From Betaproteobacteria bacterium HGW-Betaproteobacteria-16 (GTDB lineage Bacteria > Pseudomonadota > Gammaproteobacteria > Burkholderiales > Burkholderiaceae_C), in the NCBI GenBank assembly GCA_002840835.1, contig PHCQ01000049.1, forward strand, positions 1 to 37,441: a DNA stretch of 37,441 nucleotides, read 5' to 3'. Position 1 is the stretch's first letter; every line of letters starts with the position of its first letter. Position numbers and translations under genes: made by a program. Shown here one piece after another: positions 1-9,260 of the stretch. The notes below the pieces were generated by a model. The model was not told the origin of the DNA. It made no database searches and was given only the letters and a program-made list of their open reading frames with translations.

Positions 1-1
1 A

Positions 2-1816
2 GGGCAACTGCCACCGCCACTCTGGGCTGACGCTGACGAGCATCGCACTTTTCGGGCCCGGCTCAAGCAGCACGGAGAGGTTCGCGCCATGCGTGCGCGC
101 AGCCTGTGCAAGGACGGCCGTTCCATCGATGTGGAGATTTCCGCCGAGCTGCTGGAAGAGGGATTTGAGCGTCTTCTCCTGGTGATGGTGCTGGACGTCA
201 CCAACGAAGTGGCGTCGCGCATGGCACTGGAGACCTCGCAACAAAGGTTCTCCACGGCATTCAGTTTCAGCCCCTTGGGAACCTTGATCTGCCGATTGCG
301 TGATGGCCAGTACCTGGAAGTCAACGATGCCAATGAACAGGTGCTTGGCTATGGCGCCGACGAAATGCTGGGACACACGTCAAAAGACCTGAACATCTGG
401 GTGACAGAGGCGGAGCACCAGGCCTACTCCCGCCAACTCGACGAACACGGAGAGGTTCTTGGTTTTCCCACGCGGCTGCGCAACAAGTGGGGAGAGCCCG
501 TTCACGTGAAACTCTGGACGCGCCGCATCGACCTGGACGGCGAACCCTGCGACCTGGTCTACAGCGTCAATGTCACGGAGCAGCAACGCCGGGAGGCCAT
601 GCTGATGAGTGTCGCTCGCGGCGTGTCTTCCAAGACCGGCGAGGCCTTCTTCCTCTCACTGGCCGAACGTCTGGCCGAAGGCATTGGTGCGGATGGCGTG
701 TTGATCGGCGAGCTTGGTCAAAGCGGTGAGCTCGACACGCTCGCCCTGCTTCAGGAAGGCGACCTGCAGCCGAATCGAGGTCTTGCTCTCGCCCAGACCA
801 CCTTGATCGGCATCCTGGCACAGGAAGAACTGGTCACCATCGATGCGCGTGCGAGTCAGATGGTGTTGAATGTGCCCGCCCTGGAACTGGATGCAATGCA
901 AACCATGTCGGGGGTGGCGCTTCGAGACCCGGATGGCTCGGCGATTGGTGTGATGGCGGTGGTCTGGCGCGAGCGTCGCGACCCCACACCCGATGTGCGT
1001 GCCCTACTCACCATCTTCGCCAGCCGCTGCAACGCCGAACTGGTGCGCTTGCGCAGGGACAGGGAAATTCGCCGCCTGCAGGCCTCGCTGGAGCATCGGG
1101 TGGCGGCGCGCACCCAGCAGCTCGAGTACCTGAATCGCGAGCTGGAGAGCTTCTCGTATTCGGTGTCGCACGACCTGAAGTCGCCGCTGCGGTCCATGGA
1201 CGGCTTCACACACATGTTGCGCGAACAGATGGCCGGTCGACTCACGCAGGAAGACGAGCATCTGATCGCCCGGGTGCAGGGTGCCATTGCCCGCATGAAC
1301 AGCCTGATCACCGATCTGCTTGCCCTGGCACGCGTGAGCCAGGGGCGCCTGCAGCGCATGGAGGTCAGCCTCACGGATCTGGCAGAGGATGTGGCTCGCC
1401 GTCTGTACCACACCGATGCGAGCAGAGAAGTGGAGGTGCGCATCCAGCCCAGCCTCACGGCCAATTGTGATGCGCGCATGGCCCACATCGTGCTGGAGAA
1501 CCTGCTGGGCAACGCCTGGAAATACACCCGCCACCAGACGCCGGCCTTGATCGAGATGGGCATACATGGCACGGTCGGGGGAGCCCCCCGGTTCTACATT
1601 CGCGACAACGGCGCGGGTTTCGACATGTCGCGTTCTGATCGCCTCTTCAAGCCCTTCAACCGGCTGCACGCAGTGACCGAATTCGAAGGATCAGGCGTGG
1701 GTCTGGCCACGGTGCGGCGCATCATTGAGCGACACGGTGGTGACATTGCAGGTTCTGGAAGGCCGGGCGGTGGTGCGACCTTCGTTTTCAGCTTCGGCAA
1801 CGGCACCACTGGCTGA
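2..1816 (+). CDS. PAS/GAF sensor histidine kinase, 5' end outside window
   Basis: Cytoplasmic-type sensor kinase. The reading frame is open to the first bases of the window, and the residues before the ATG at 89 already read as PAS-domain sequence, so the gene begins upstream and this is its C-terminal part. Counted from the ATG at 89, the order is: end of one PAS domain (to about residue 45), a second PAS/PAC domain (about 46-170), a GAF-like domain (about 180-320), a short coiled linker, HisKA with the phospho-acceptor His in SYSVSHDLKSP, and HATPase with the N box (NLLGNAWKY), G1 box (DNGAGFDM) and G2 box (GSGVGLATV). This layout resembles bacteriophytochrome-like kinases, but no chromophore-binding region is visible. 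No response regulator lies beside it on this side. The ligand is unknown. Family call is firm; signal is not known. Confidence 0.9.
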   Translation, partial: GQLPPPLWADADEHRTFRARLKQHGEVRAMRARSLCKDGRSIDVEISAELLEEGFERLLLVMVLDVTNEVASRMALETSQQRFSTAFSFSPLGTLICRLRDGQYLEVNDANEQVLGYGADEMLGHTSKDLNIWVTEAEHQAYSRQLDEHGEVLGFPTRLRNKWGEPVHVKLWTRRIDLDGEPCDLVYSVNVTEQQRREAMLMSVARGVSSKTGEAFFLSLAERLAEGIGADGVLIGELGQSGELDTLALLQEGDLQPNRGLALAQTTLIGILAQEELVTIDARASQMVLNVPALELDAMQTMSGVALRDPDGSAIGVMAVVWRERRDPTPDVRALLTIFASRCNAELVRLRRDREIRRLQASLEHRVAARTQQLEYLNRELESFSYSVSHDLKSPLRSMDGFTHMLREQMAGRLTQEDEHLIARVQGAIARMNSLITDLLALARVSQGRLQRMEVSLTDLAEDVARRLYHTDASREVEVRIQPSLTANCDARMAHIVLENLLGNAWKYTRHQTPALIEMGIHGTVGGAPRFYIRDNGAGFDMSRSDRLFKPFNRLHAVTEFEGSGVGLATVRRIIERHGGDIAGSGRPGGGATFVFSFGNGTTG

Positions 1817-1882
1817 ATGCTTCCGCGGCGCGGGGGTGTACAAAACCTTTTCCGGAGCGAAGTGACCCGATTCCAGAGGTAC

Positions 1883-1958
1883 CGTGGAACCGGCTTTGCC
1901 GGGCCACTGGTATCGCCCCCCCCTTGAGGGGGGTGACGCGAAGCGGCGCGGGGGGTGC
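1883..1958. repeat. REP-like GC-rich intergenic element, family A copy 1
   Basis: About 75 bp with two recognisable parts: a GGCTTTGCCGGGCC block and a C-run/G-run hairpin (CCCCCTTGAGGGGG) followed by GACGCGAAGCGGCGC. Related copies, in either orientation, lie near 5012, 12773, 23081, 30503 and 31365. It sits at the 3' end of the zinc transporter gene, between convergent genes. Confidence 0.75.
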
Positions 1959-1961
1959 CTC

Positions 1962-2777
1962 TTAATGAGCCAGCCGGCTCACCAGTGTGACCATGCCGAT
2001 GCCGGTCAGCAACCAGGCCACTTGCGCTGCCGTTTCCCGCAGGCCCAGGCGCTTTTGCAGCTGGGGGATCAGATCGGCCAAGGCCACGTAAACAAAGCTG
2101 CTTGAAGCGGCGACCAGAAAATAAGGCAGGTAGTCGGCGAGGCGGTTCAGCAGAAAGTAGCCCAGCAATCCGCCCACGGCCGTGACCGTGCCGGCCATCG
2201 ATACCTTCCAGAGCGCGGCACGAGCAGTGCCTGAAGCCTGCCTCAACACCACCAGGTCGCCAATGTGGTGTGGCACTTCGTGCGCCAGCACGGCCACCGC
2301 CGCGACCACACCCAGGCGCATGTCGGCCATGAAAGCTGAGGCGATCAGGATGCCGTCACCGAACGCGTGCACGCTGTCGCCGGCCAGAACAGCCCAACCG
2401 CCGGACCGGCCTTCGCCTCTGGCGTGTTGGTGATGGCTGTGGTGGTGGCCGTGGTCCGGGCCCGACGTCGCGTGGTCATGATCATGTGCATGATCCTGGT
2501 GGTGCTCATGCCCGTGATGCCAGAGTTCGGCTTTGTCCAGCAGGAAGAAGAACACCAGCCCGGCCAGCAGCAGGGCAAACAACTCATGGGCACCGGCCTC
2601 GCTCTCGAAAGCCTCTGGCAACAGGTGCATGAAGGCGGTGGCCATGAGCGCGCCAGCGGCCAGGCTGAGCATGTGCTGGGTGTACCGGGCGAGCACGGAA
2701 AAGCCCAGCAAGGCCGCCAGCCACACACTGCCGACACCTGCGGCAATGGTTCCGACCAGGATCGCAATCAAAGTCAT
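1962..2777 (-). CDS. ZIP-family divalent metal transporter
   Basis: Inner-membrane permease of 271 residues, likely importing Zn2+ or related divalent cations. Several hydrophobic segments are separated by a long His-rich loop (about residues 86-120, rich in HH, HD and DH pairs), which is typical of the variable cytoplasmic loop of ZIP proteins. The metal-site motifs are visible: HAFGDG in one helix and HEVPHHIGD in the next, matching the family's H-x3-(N/D)G and HExPHxxGD signatures. The His-rich loop was probably a metal-sensing or metal-capturing segment. The gene is monocistronic and separated from its upstream neighbour by a terminator. Substrate specificity cannot be read from sequence. 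Confidence 0.92.
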   Translation of the reverse strand: MTLIAILVGTIAAGVGSVWLAALLGFSVLARYTQHMLSLAAGALMATAFMHLLPEAFESEAGAHELFALLLAGLVFFFLLDKAELWHHGHEHHQDHAHDHDHATSGPDHGHHHSHHQHARGEGRSGGWAVLAGDSVHAFGDGILIASAFMADMRLGVVAAVAVLAHEVPHHIGDLVVLRQASGTARAALWKVSMAGTVTAVGGLLGYFLLNRLADYLPYFLVAASSSFVYVALADLIPQLQKRLGLRETAAQVAWLLTGIGMVTLVSRLAH

Positions 2778-2871
2778 GTTTTTCTGTTCTGTTCAAACTC
2801 ACACACGGCACGCCCCGGAACGCCAAACCCGGGATCCGGTCACCTCATCCACGTGATGCCTATTCAGCCAC

Positions 2872-2898
2872 AAAAAAGGGCCACCTTCTGGCGACCCT
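2872..2898 (-). terminator. Intrinsic terminator of the dienelactone-hydrolase gene
   Basis: Read on the minus strand: a 9-bp stem AGGGTCGCC / GGTGGCCCT (two G-T pairs) with an AGAA loop, followed by six T. It lies about 30 bp after the stop codon of the gene ending at 2931 and is oriented to stop its transcription before the zinc transporter. Confidence 0.85.
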
Positions 2899-2930
2899 GT
2901 TCAATCCGGCCTGTCAGGGCCTGCGCCTGA

Positions 2931-3842
2931 TCAGCCCACACCGTGTTGCTTGAACCAGGCCAGTGCACGCTTCCAGCCATCTTCGGCCGGCTCCTTGCGG
3001 TAACTGGGTCGGTAGTCGGCGTGAAAGGCATGCGGCGCGTCTGGATAGACCACGAAGGTCGACGCCTTGGCAGCGGCATTACCGCCAGCCAGTGCGGCCT
3101 TCATCTTATCAACCGTGTCAAGCGGGATGCCCGTATCGGCCGATCCATACAGGCCCAACACGGGGCCATGCAGGCCAGCGGCCACATCCACCGGGTGCTT
3201 CGGATTGAGTTCTGAGTTCTGCCCCACCAGGCGCCCGTACCAGGCCACGCCCGCCTTCACCGCCGGGTTGTGGGCGGCATGCAGCCACACCTGACGCCCC
3301 CCCCAGCAAAAGCCGGTGACACCAAGTTTGCTCACATCGCCACCGTTGGCGCCAGCCCACTTCACGGTGGCATCCAGATCGGCCATCACCTGCGCATCCG
3401 GCACCTTGGAAATTACTTCGGCAATCAGCTTGGCCATCTCACCGTAGCTTTGTGCGTCGCCCTGGCGCACAAACAGCTCGGGGGCAATCGCCAGGTAGCC
3501 TTCTCTGGCGAACCGGCGTGCGGTGTCGGCGATGTATTCGTGCACGCCAAAAATCTCGGACATCACCAGCACCACCGGCAGGCCGGTCTTGCCGGCCGGC
3601 GCGGCACGGTAGGCCGGCATCGAATAACCGTTCACATCGATCATCACCTCGCCCACGGTCAAACCATCAGACGACGTCTTGATGGCCGTCTGTGCCATCA
3701 CCGGCAAGACGGATGCGGCATAGCCCGCGCCCAGGGCCACTTTCAGTGCGGTGCGCCGCGTGGCACCTTCTGCGGTGGACTGGCCGGGCAAAAGCGCTTC
3801 GGCATCGCGGGTCAGGTCGGAAGTGAGTTTGCCTGTGAGCAT
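2931..3842 (-). CDS. Dienelactone hydrolase family protein, exported
   Basis: Alpha/beta hydrolase of 303 residues. Nucleophile elbow GFCWGG with Cys at about residue 179, an acid residue in GSADTGIP and the catalytic His in APHAFHAD give the Cys-Asp-His triad of dienelactone hydrolases. The N-terminus has a twin-Arg pair followed by a hydrophobic stretch ending VMAQT (about residues 29-52), which looks like a Tat-type signal, so the enzyme is probably periplasmic, unlike the classical cytoplasmic catabolic DLH. I chose the ATG at 3842 because AGGAG (3851-3855) lies 8 nt before it; an in-frame ATG at 3899 has no comparable site. No catechol-pathway genes are nearby, so the substrate is not chlorocatechol-derived on present evidence. 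Confidence 0.88.
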   Translation of the reverse strand: MLTGKLTSDLTRDAEALLPGQSTAEGATRRTALKVALGAGYAASVLPVMAQTAIKTSSDGLTVGEVMIDVNGYSMPAYRAAPAGKTGLPVVLVMSEIFGVHEYIADTARRFAREGYLAIAPELFVRQGDAQSYGEMAKLIAEVISKVPDAQVMADLDATVKWAGANGGDVSKLGVTGFCWGGRQVWLHAAHNPAVKAGVAWYGRLVGQNSELNPKHPVDVAAGLHGPVLGLYGSADTGIPLDTVDKMKAALAGGNAAAKASTFVVYPDAPHAFHADYRPSYRKEPAEDGWKRALAWFKQHGVG

Positions 3843-3981
3843 GAGCTTGTCTCCTGGGTTGAAATGAAAGGACTCATTCGGATTCTGACCCGAAGACAAA
3901 GTTCTGCAGAAATGGGGTCATGGCGCGCGGCCATGACCTTTGTGCCCAACCCGACAACCCGGCTGGGCCGGGCAACGCACA

Positions 3982-4944
3982 TCAATGCACCGTGGGAACC
4001 AGGAAGTCCTGACTGATGCGGCCACCAAGTTCGTTCACCCGGTCCAGGAACTGGGTGAGAAAGGCATGCAGGCCGGTGGAGAGGATTTCGTCGATGCGCG
4101 CGAATTGCAGATCGGCCTTGAGCTTGCCCGCGCGACGCAAAGTTTCGCCCGAGTGGTCGTTGGCCACCACGCTGAGGTTGTTCACCACCTCATTGAGGCT
4201 GGCGGCCAGGCTGCGCGGCATGTCGGCGCGCAAGATCAGAAGCTCGGCCACGCGCTCGGGCGTGATCACATCGCGGTACACCTTGCGGTAGACCTCGAAG
4301 CCCGAAACCGAGCGCAGGATGGCGCTCCAGTGGTAGAAGTCGTACTCCTGATCCAGCTCGCTGGCGGCACCGAAAAAATCGCTGTGCACAGCGTGGAACT
4401 TCACATCAAGCAGGCGCGCGGTGTTGTCGGCCCGCTCCAGAAAGGTGCCCATGCGGTAGAAGTGGAAGGCTTCGTCCTGCAGCATGGTGCCAATGGCCAC
4501 GCCGCGCGAGAGGTGCGAGCGGAACTTGACCCATTCAAAGAACTGACTCGGATCACGCTCAAAGTCCTTGCTCTTGAGCATGCGGGTGAGCTCCAGCCAG
4601 GTCTGGTTCTGGGTTTCCCAGAACTCGGTGGTGAGCGCACCGCGCACGGCGCGCGCGTTCTCGCGCGCGGCTCGCAGGCACGACACGATGCTGGACGGGT
4701 TGCCCTCATCGCGCACCATGAAGTCAAGCACACTGCGCGGGGTGATAGCCTGGCCGTACTTGGCGGTGTAGGTGGGCAAGAGCTCGCTGATGGTGAGCAA
4801 ACCTTCCCAACCGACCTGGGCCACTTCGGCCGACTGCGGCAGCATGGAGGTCTGGTAGTTCACATCCAGCATGCGGGCGGTGTTTTCCGCCCGCTCGGTG
4901 TAGCGAGACATCCAGAACAGGTGGTCGGCAGTACGTGAAAGCAT
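3982..4944 (-). CDS. Alpha-E domain protein (DUF403 family)
   Basis: All-helical protein of 320 residues that begins with the family signature (SRTADHLFWMSRYTERAEN). Alpha-E proteins occur beside circularly permuted ATP-grasp enzymes and transglutaminases, and in some genomes beside the Anbu peptidase. They were predicted from gene neighbourhoods to act in peptide tagging or peptide modification, but no catalytic role is established. The gene follows the ATP-grasp gene on the same strand, 139 bp downstream with a REP-like element between them. A second alpha-E domain lies at the C-terminus of the fusion protein at 12939-15617. The ATG at 4944 is preceded by TGGAG at about 9 nt. Confidence 0.92.
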   Translation of the reverse strand: MLSRTADHLFWMSRYTERAENTARMLDVNYQTSMLPQSAEVAQVGWEGLLTISELLPTYTAKYGQAITPRSVLDFMVRDEGNPSSIVSCLRAARENARAVRGALTTEFWETQNQTWLELTRMLKSKDFERDPSQFFEWVKFRSHLSRGVAIGTMLQDEAFHFYRMGTFLERADNTARLLDVKFHAVHSDFFGAASELDQEYDFYHWSAILRSVSGFEVYRKVYRDVITPERVAELLILRADMPRSLAASLNEVVNNLSVVANDHSGETLRRAGKLKADLQFARIDEILSTGLHAFLTQFLDRVNELGGRISQDFLVPTVH

Positions 4945-5011
4945 TTTTTATAACTCCAGCAAACTACGCAACAAAAACAGCGCGTAAGAAGACCAATTCC
5001 AAAGGCACAGC

Positions 5012-5080
5012 AGAACCGGCTTTGCCGGGCTGCCAGTGCCGCCCCCTTGAGGGGGTGACGCGAAGCGGCGCAGGGGTGGG
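5012..5080. repeat. REP-like GC-rich intergenic element, family A copy 2
   Basis: Same architecture and orientation as the copy at 1883: GGCTTTGCCGGGC, then CCCCCTTGAGGGGG and GACGCGAAGCGGCGC. It lies inside the ATP-grasp / alpha-E operon. Confidence 0.75.
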
Positions 5081-5083
5081 CTG

Positions 5084-6520
5084 CTATTCCAATACCCATG
5101 TGTCCTTGGTGCCCCCCCCTTGAGACGAGTTGACGACCAGTGATCCTTCCTTGAGCGCCACCCGGGTCAAGCCGCCGGGCACCATCTGCACCTCCTTGCC
5201 CGACAGAACGAACGGGCGCAGGTCGATGTGGCGGGGCGCCACGCCACTCTCCACATAGGTGGGGCAGGTGGAGAGGCTCAGCGTGGGCTGGGCAATGTAG
5301 CCGTCGGGCTTGGCGATCACGGCCTTGCGGAACTCCTCTATCTCGGCCTTGGTGGAGGCCGGGCCCACCAGCATGCCGTAACCACCAGCCCCATGCACCT
5401 CCTTGACCACGAGGTCCTTCAAGTTGGCCAGCATGTACTTGAGGTCTTCCGGGTCACGGCCCATGAAGGTGGGCACGTTGCTCAGAATGGGTTTCTGCCC
5501 CAGGTAGAACTCGATCATCTTGGGCACATAGGGGTAGATGGACTTGTCGTCGGCCACGCCCGTGCCCACCGCATTGCAGATGGCCACGTTGCCGCTGCGG
5601 TACACGCCCAGCAGGCCGGCGCATCCCAGCGTGGAGGTGGGCCGGAACACCAGCGGATCAAGGAAGTCGTCGTCCACCCGGCGGTAGATCACGTCCACCC
5701 GCTTGGGGCCGCGTGTGGTGCGCATGTAGACAAAGTTGTCCTTGACGAACAGGTCTTGCCCCTCCACCAGTTCAATACCCATCTGCTGTGCGAGAAACGC
5801 GTGTTCGAAGTAGGCGCTGTTGTACATGCCGGGTGTGAGCACCACCACCGTGGGTTCGGCGGTGGTGGCAGGGCTTACCGCGCGCAGCGTTTCAAGCAGC
5901 AGGTCGGGGTAATGCTCCACCGGTGCCACGCGGTTCTCGCCAAACAGCTCGGGAAAGAGCCGCATCATCATCTTGCGGTCTTCCAGCATGTAGCTCACGC
6001 CACTGGGCACACGCAGGTTGTCTTCGAGCACGTAGTACTCGCCCACGCCGTCGGCGTTGGGGGCGCGCACGATGTCGACGCCAGAGATGTGGGAATAGAT
6101 GTTATGGGGCACGTCCACGCCCATCATTTCCGGACGAAACTGGGCATTTTGGAAGATCTGGTCCGACGGGATCAGACCCGCCTTGATGATTTCCTGATCG
6201 TGGTACACGTCGTGGATGAAGCGGTTCAGCGCAGTCACCCGCTGTACCAGCCCCTCCTCCATGCTCCGCCATTCGTCTGCCGGAATGACACGCGGGATGA
6301 GATCGAAAGGAATGAGACGCTCGGTGCCGGAGCCGTCTTCATCCTTGGCGCCGTACACCGCAAAGGTGATGCCGACACGCCGAAAAATCATTTCCGCCTC
6401 TTCGCGCCGGGCCGCCATCACGTCCGGCGGTTGCTGCGCCAGCCAACGTGCGTAGCTTTGATAATGGGCCCGGACCTCGCTGGGCGAGGCATTCATTTCG
6501 TCAAACATGGGTCGGCTCAT
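5084..6520 (-). CDS. Circularly permuted ATP-grasp protein (DUF404/DUF407 type)
   Basis: Predicted peptide-bond-forming ligase of 478 residues. It carries the features of the active form of this family: NLRVPSGVSYMLEDR, the glycine-rich loop KEVHGAGGYGMLVG, the IDLRPFVL strand and the C-terminal NSSQGGGTKDTW, where the D and N are likely Mg-ATP ligands. Iyer and co-workers grouped such proteins with alpha-E and transglutaminase partners as an uncharacterised amidoligase system. The next gene downstream encodes alpha-E. I chose the ATG at 6520, which has AGGAG 11 nt upstream; the ATG at 6508 is also possible, and 6547 lacks a ribosome site. Contrast with the degenerate second copy in the fusion at 12939. 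Confidence 0.9.
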   Translation of the reverse strand: MSRPMFDEMNASPSEVRAHYQSYARWLAQQPPDVMAARREEAEMIFRRVGITFAVYGAKDEDGSGTERLIPFDLIPRVIPADEWRSMEEGLVQRVTALNRFIHDVYHDQEIIKAGLIPSDQIFQNAQFRPEMMGVDVPHNIYSHISGVDIVRAPNADGVGEYYVLEDNLRVPSGVSYMLEDRKMMMRLFPELFGENRVAPVEHYPDLLLETLRAVSPATTAEPTVVVLTPGMYNSAYFEHAFLAQQMGIELVEGQDLFVKDNFVYMRTTRGPKRVDVIYRRVDDDFLDPLVFRPTSTLGCAGLLGVYRSGNVAICNAVGTGVADDKSIYPYVPKMIEFYLGQKPILSNVPTFMGRDPEDLKYMLANLKDLVVKEVHGAGGYGMLVGPASTKAEIEEFRKAVIAKPDGYIAQPTLSLSTCPTYVESGVAPRHIDLRPFVLSGKEVQMVPGGLTRVALKEGSLVVNSSQGGGTKDTWVLE

Positions 6521-6618
6521 GGGCGTTTTTTCTCCTGCCCACAGCATAGCAAGGACTGGGCCAGCAGAGGGGATTTCCTGTCAAACCCAGCGCAGATGGG
6601 CCGGCACAAGCCAAAGGA

Positions 6619-9108
6619 TCAGTCGGGACGGGGCGCCGGCGCAGGCTCGCCCGGGTGATGCCAGAAGCGCCTTTCCGACTGCCGGTGACAGTGCACCGTG
6701 TCGGGTTGCCAGCTGCGCCAGGTGGCTGCACCACAGTTGGCCGAGGTGACCCAGGGAATGTCTCGCTGCCTGTACCGGTCCAGCACGATGGGTGCCGGAT
6801 GGTTGAAGCGGTTGCGGTAGCCCGCCTGCGCGATCACCCACTGCGGGCGCAAGGTGTTCAGCAACACCGGGCTTGATGAAGACCGGCTGCCGTGGTGCGG
6901 CGCGAGCATGACGGTCGCGCGCAGATCAGGCCGTTCAAGCGCCATGCGCACCTCCTGCCGATCGGTGATGTCGCCACCCAACCAGGCACTTTGCTCACCC
7001 GCCGTCACCAGCAACACGCACGACATGTCGTTGGTCGAGAGGCGTCCTTTGCCGGTTTCGTCAAAGTGCTGTGGGTGGGGGTGCAGCACCTCGAACCGCA
7101 CGCCATCCCAATCCCAATGCTGACCGGCCACGCAGCGCCTTTCGGGATCCGGGTCATAGGAAGAGAGCCACCGGGCCTTGGGGTGAGCGGCCTGCACCGC
7201 ATCGGCGCCGCCGGCGTGGTCGCCATCGATGTGGCTGACCACCACGGTATCAAGACGCTCACCGAGCGCCCGCAGCAAAGGCACAACGATGCGATCGCCA
7301 GCATTGCTCTCAGGCGAGTGGCGCGGGCCGGTGTCATAAAGCACGCTGTGGTTCGCGGTTCGAATCAGCACCGCACTGCCCTGCCCCACATCCACGGCCA
7401 TCAATTCAAACGCAGCCATTGGCGGGCGAGGCGGCGACCAGAGCAGAACCGGCCACAACAACAGCAGCCCGGCACTGCGAACCGTCCAGGGCAATCGCAG
7501 CACCAGCAGGAGCCCACCCAACACACCTGTCAGTGACAGCCACAAGGGCGCCGCCGGGCGATGCACCGCCGCCCAGGGCCACTGGGCCAACCAGCCCAGC
7601 CACACCGACAACGCCTGCACCAGCCATGCCGCCGCATCCCACAGGGGGGCAAAGACGGTTCCCAGCAGCACCAGCGGCATCACCAGTTGCGTGACAAGGG
7701 GAATGCTCACCAGATTCGCGGCCAGACTGGCCACCGAAAACTGGCCAAACAGCAAGAGGCTGAGCGGCGCAAGCGCCACGGTCACCACGGACTGGGTGCG
7801 CATCATGCCCATGAAGGAATGCAGCAGGCGACGCCAACGATCACGCGCCACGGATGACGCTGTGTCATCGTCTTGCGAAGGCATGCCAGGCAGCTGCCTG
7901 CCTGACGCAAACAGCACCCCCACCGCAAAAAAGCTGAGCCAGAAACCCGGCTGCAGCCAGGCCATGGGATCGATCAGCAGCACCGCCCACATGGCGCAGC
8001 CCCAGACCAGCGGCCACGGCCAGCGACGCGCCCCCAGCCGCAGCGCCATCACCACGCCCAGCATGATGACCGCGCGTTGCGCAGGCAGACCCCAGCCCGA
8101 GAACAGCGCATAACCCGCGGCCAGCAGCCAGCCACCCCAGGCGCTGGCCACCGGTGTGGGCACGTTGAGCAGCAGGACGGGCCATTGACGACCCAGACGT
8201 GGCCAGAGGCCGCCCACCATGGCCATGGCCATCCAGGCAAACAGCGTCACGTGCAGGCCCGAGATCACCATCAAATGGGCGACACCCGTCGTGCGGAACA
8301 AAGCCCAGTCGGCGCGCTCGATGGCCGACTGATCGCCCACCAGCAGGGCGGCGAGCACGCCCGCAGCGCGAGGGTCAGTCACCCTTGCCTGGATCGCGTC
8401 GCGCACCTGCTGCCGTGCGGCCTGCAAGGGGTAGCCGCTGGCGGCGGCGATTTTTTCGGGCGCCGGGTCGCGCGGGCCATTGCGCACGTAGCCGGTGGCA
8501 CCGATGCGTCGACTCCAGAGCCAGCGCTCGAGATCGAGGCCATGGGGATTGGCATTGCCATGCGGGCTGCGCAGCCGCACCGTGAAACGCCATTCTTCCC
8601 CGGTGCGCAGGCCCGGGCTGCCCGGCCCGCGGGCCCACATGGCAGCACCCTCGCCGCCGCCATACCAGCCCAGTTGAAGCCGCTGCGGCACATCCATCGG
8701 CTCGCCGCGGTGTCGGGCAGACGCTACGGCCAGCAGGAAGCGTTCGCCCTGCGCGGTGCGCTGCGGCAGCGAGGCAATGTGCCCCGACACCTCGATGTCC
8801 ACCCCTTGCAGCTCAGGCGCCAGCGCCTGGCTGGAAAATTCCGCCGCTCGCCAACCCGTTGAACCAGCGCCCGCCAGAACGCCCGCAAGCACAAAAACGC
8901 CAGCCGCAAGCCGACTGCCTGGGATACTGAGACGTCCTGTGCATCGGACCCACCACAACCAGAGCACGGCGCCAATGCCCAGCAGGCCACTCCAGCCCAG
9001 CATGGCCAGGTAGCGATTCCCGGACCAAAGCCATGGCTGCTGCAACTGCCACGCCAACCCCACCACGGTACCCGACATCAAGGCCAGGCCGTGCCGCCCG
9101 GCGATCAA
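6619..9108 (-). CDS. comEC: ComEC/Rec2 competence DNA channel
   Basis: Inner-membrane protein of about 829 residues that forms the channel for transforming single-stranded DNA. In order: N-terminal hydrophobic segments with a DUF4131-type region (about 1-250), the central Competence domain beginning VAHLMVISGLHVTL (about 275) with many membrane segments to about 560, and a C-terminal metallo-beta-lactamase-like domain with HIDGDHAGG and PHHGSR motifs, which probably degrades the non-transported strand. The first codon available is TTG at 9108 with AAGGGA upstream; an ATG at 9078 is the alternative. The gene sits alone between the two ATP-grasp/transglutaminase loci, and nothing suggests it is part of them. 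Other competence genes are not in this window. Confidence 0.95.
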   Translation of the reverse strand: MIAGRHGLALMSGTVVGLAWQLQQPWLWSGNRYLAMLGWSGLLGIGAVLWLWWVRCTGRLSIPGSRLAAGVFVLAGVLAGAGSTGWRAAEFSSQALAPELQGVDIEVSGHIASLPQRTAQGERFLLAVASARHRGEPMDVPQRLQLGWYGGGEGAAMWARGPGSPGLRTGEEWRFTVRLRSPHGNANPHGLDLERWLWSRRIGATGYVRNGPRDPAPEKIAAASGYPLQAARQQVRDAIQARVTDPRAAGVLAALLVGDQSAIERADWALFRTTGVAHLMVISGLHVTLFAWMAMAMVGGLWPRLGRQWPVLLLNVPTPVASAWGGWLLAAGYALFSGWGLPAQRAVIMLGVVMALRLGARRWPWPLVWGCAMWAVLLIDPMAWLQPGFWLSFFAVGVLFASGRQLPGMPSQDDDTASSVARDRWRRLLHSFMGMMRTQSVVTVALAPLSLLLFGQFSVASLAANLVSIPLVTQLVMPLVLLGTVFAPLWDAAAWLVQALSVWLGWLAQWPWAAVHRPAAPLWLSLTGVLGGLLLVLRLPWTVRSAGLLLLWPVLLWSPPRPPMAAFELMAVDVGQGSAVLIRTANHSVLYDTGPRHSPESNAGDRIVVPLLRALGERLDTVVVSHIDGDHAGGADAVQAAHPKARWLSSYDPDPERRCVAGQHWDWDGVRFEVLHPHPQHFDETGKGRLSTNDMSCVLLVTAGEQSAWLGGDITDRQEVRMALERPDLRATVMLAPHHGSRSSSSPVLLNTLRPQWVIAQAGYRNRFNHPAPIVLDRYRQRDIPWVTSANCGAATWRSWQPDTVHCHRQSERRFWHHPGEPAPAPRPD

Positions 9109-9260
9109 GGCTCAGATCCCTTGCCCGGCGTGTAGCCGGAGCGATTGTCATCGCCGTTTGGCGCAAGACTTGCTAGCATGGCTGCCAGCCGCACGGCAAA
9201 CCGATTGCCTGCGGACCCGTTGTCGGACCCATTGTTTTCCTCCCTGTTGAAAGCACTCGC

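Noticed and set aside
3870..3899. TTCGG/CCGAA inverted arms before the dienelactone hydrolase gene as a partner of the 33090 palindrome
   Set aside because: Only 5-bp arms with a long gap; similarity to the 16-bp palindrome is weak and could be chance.
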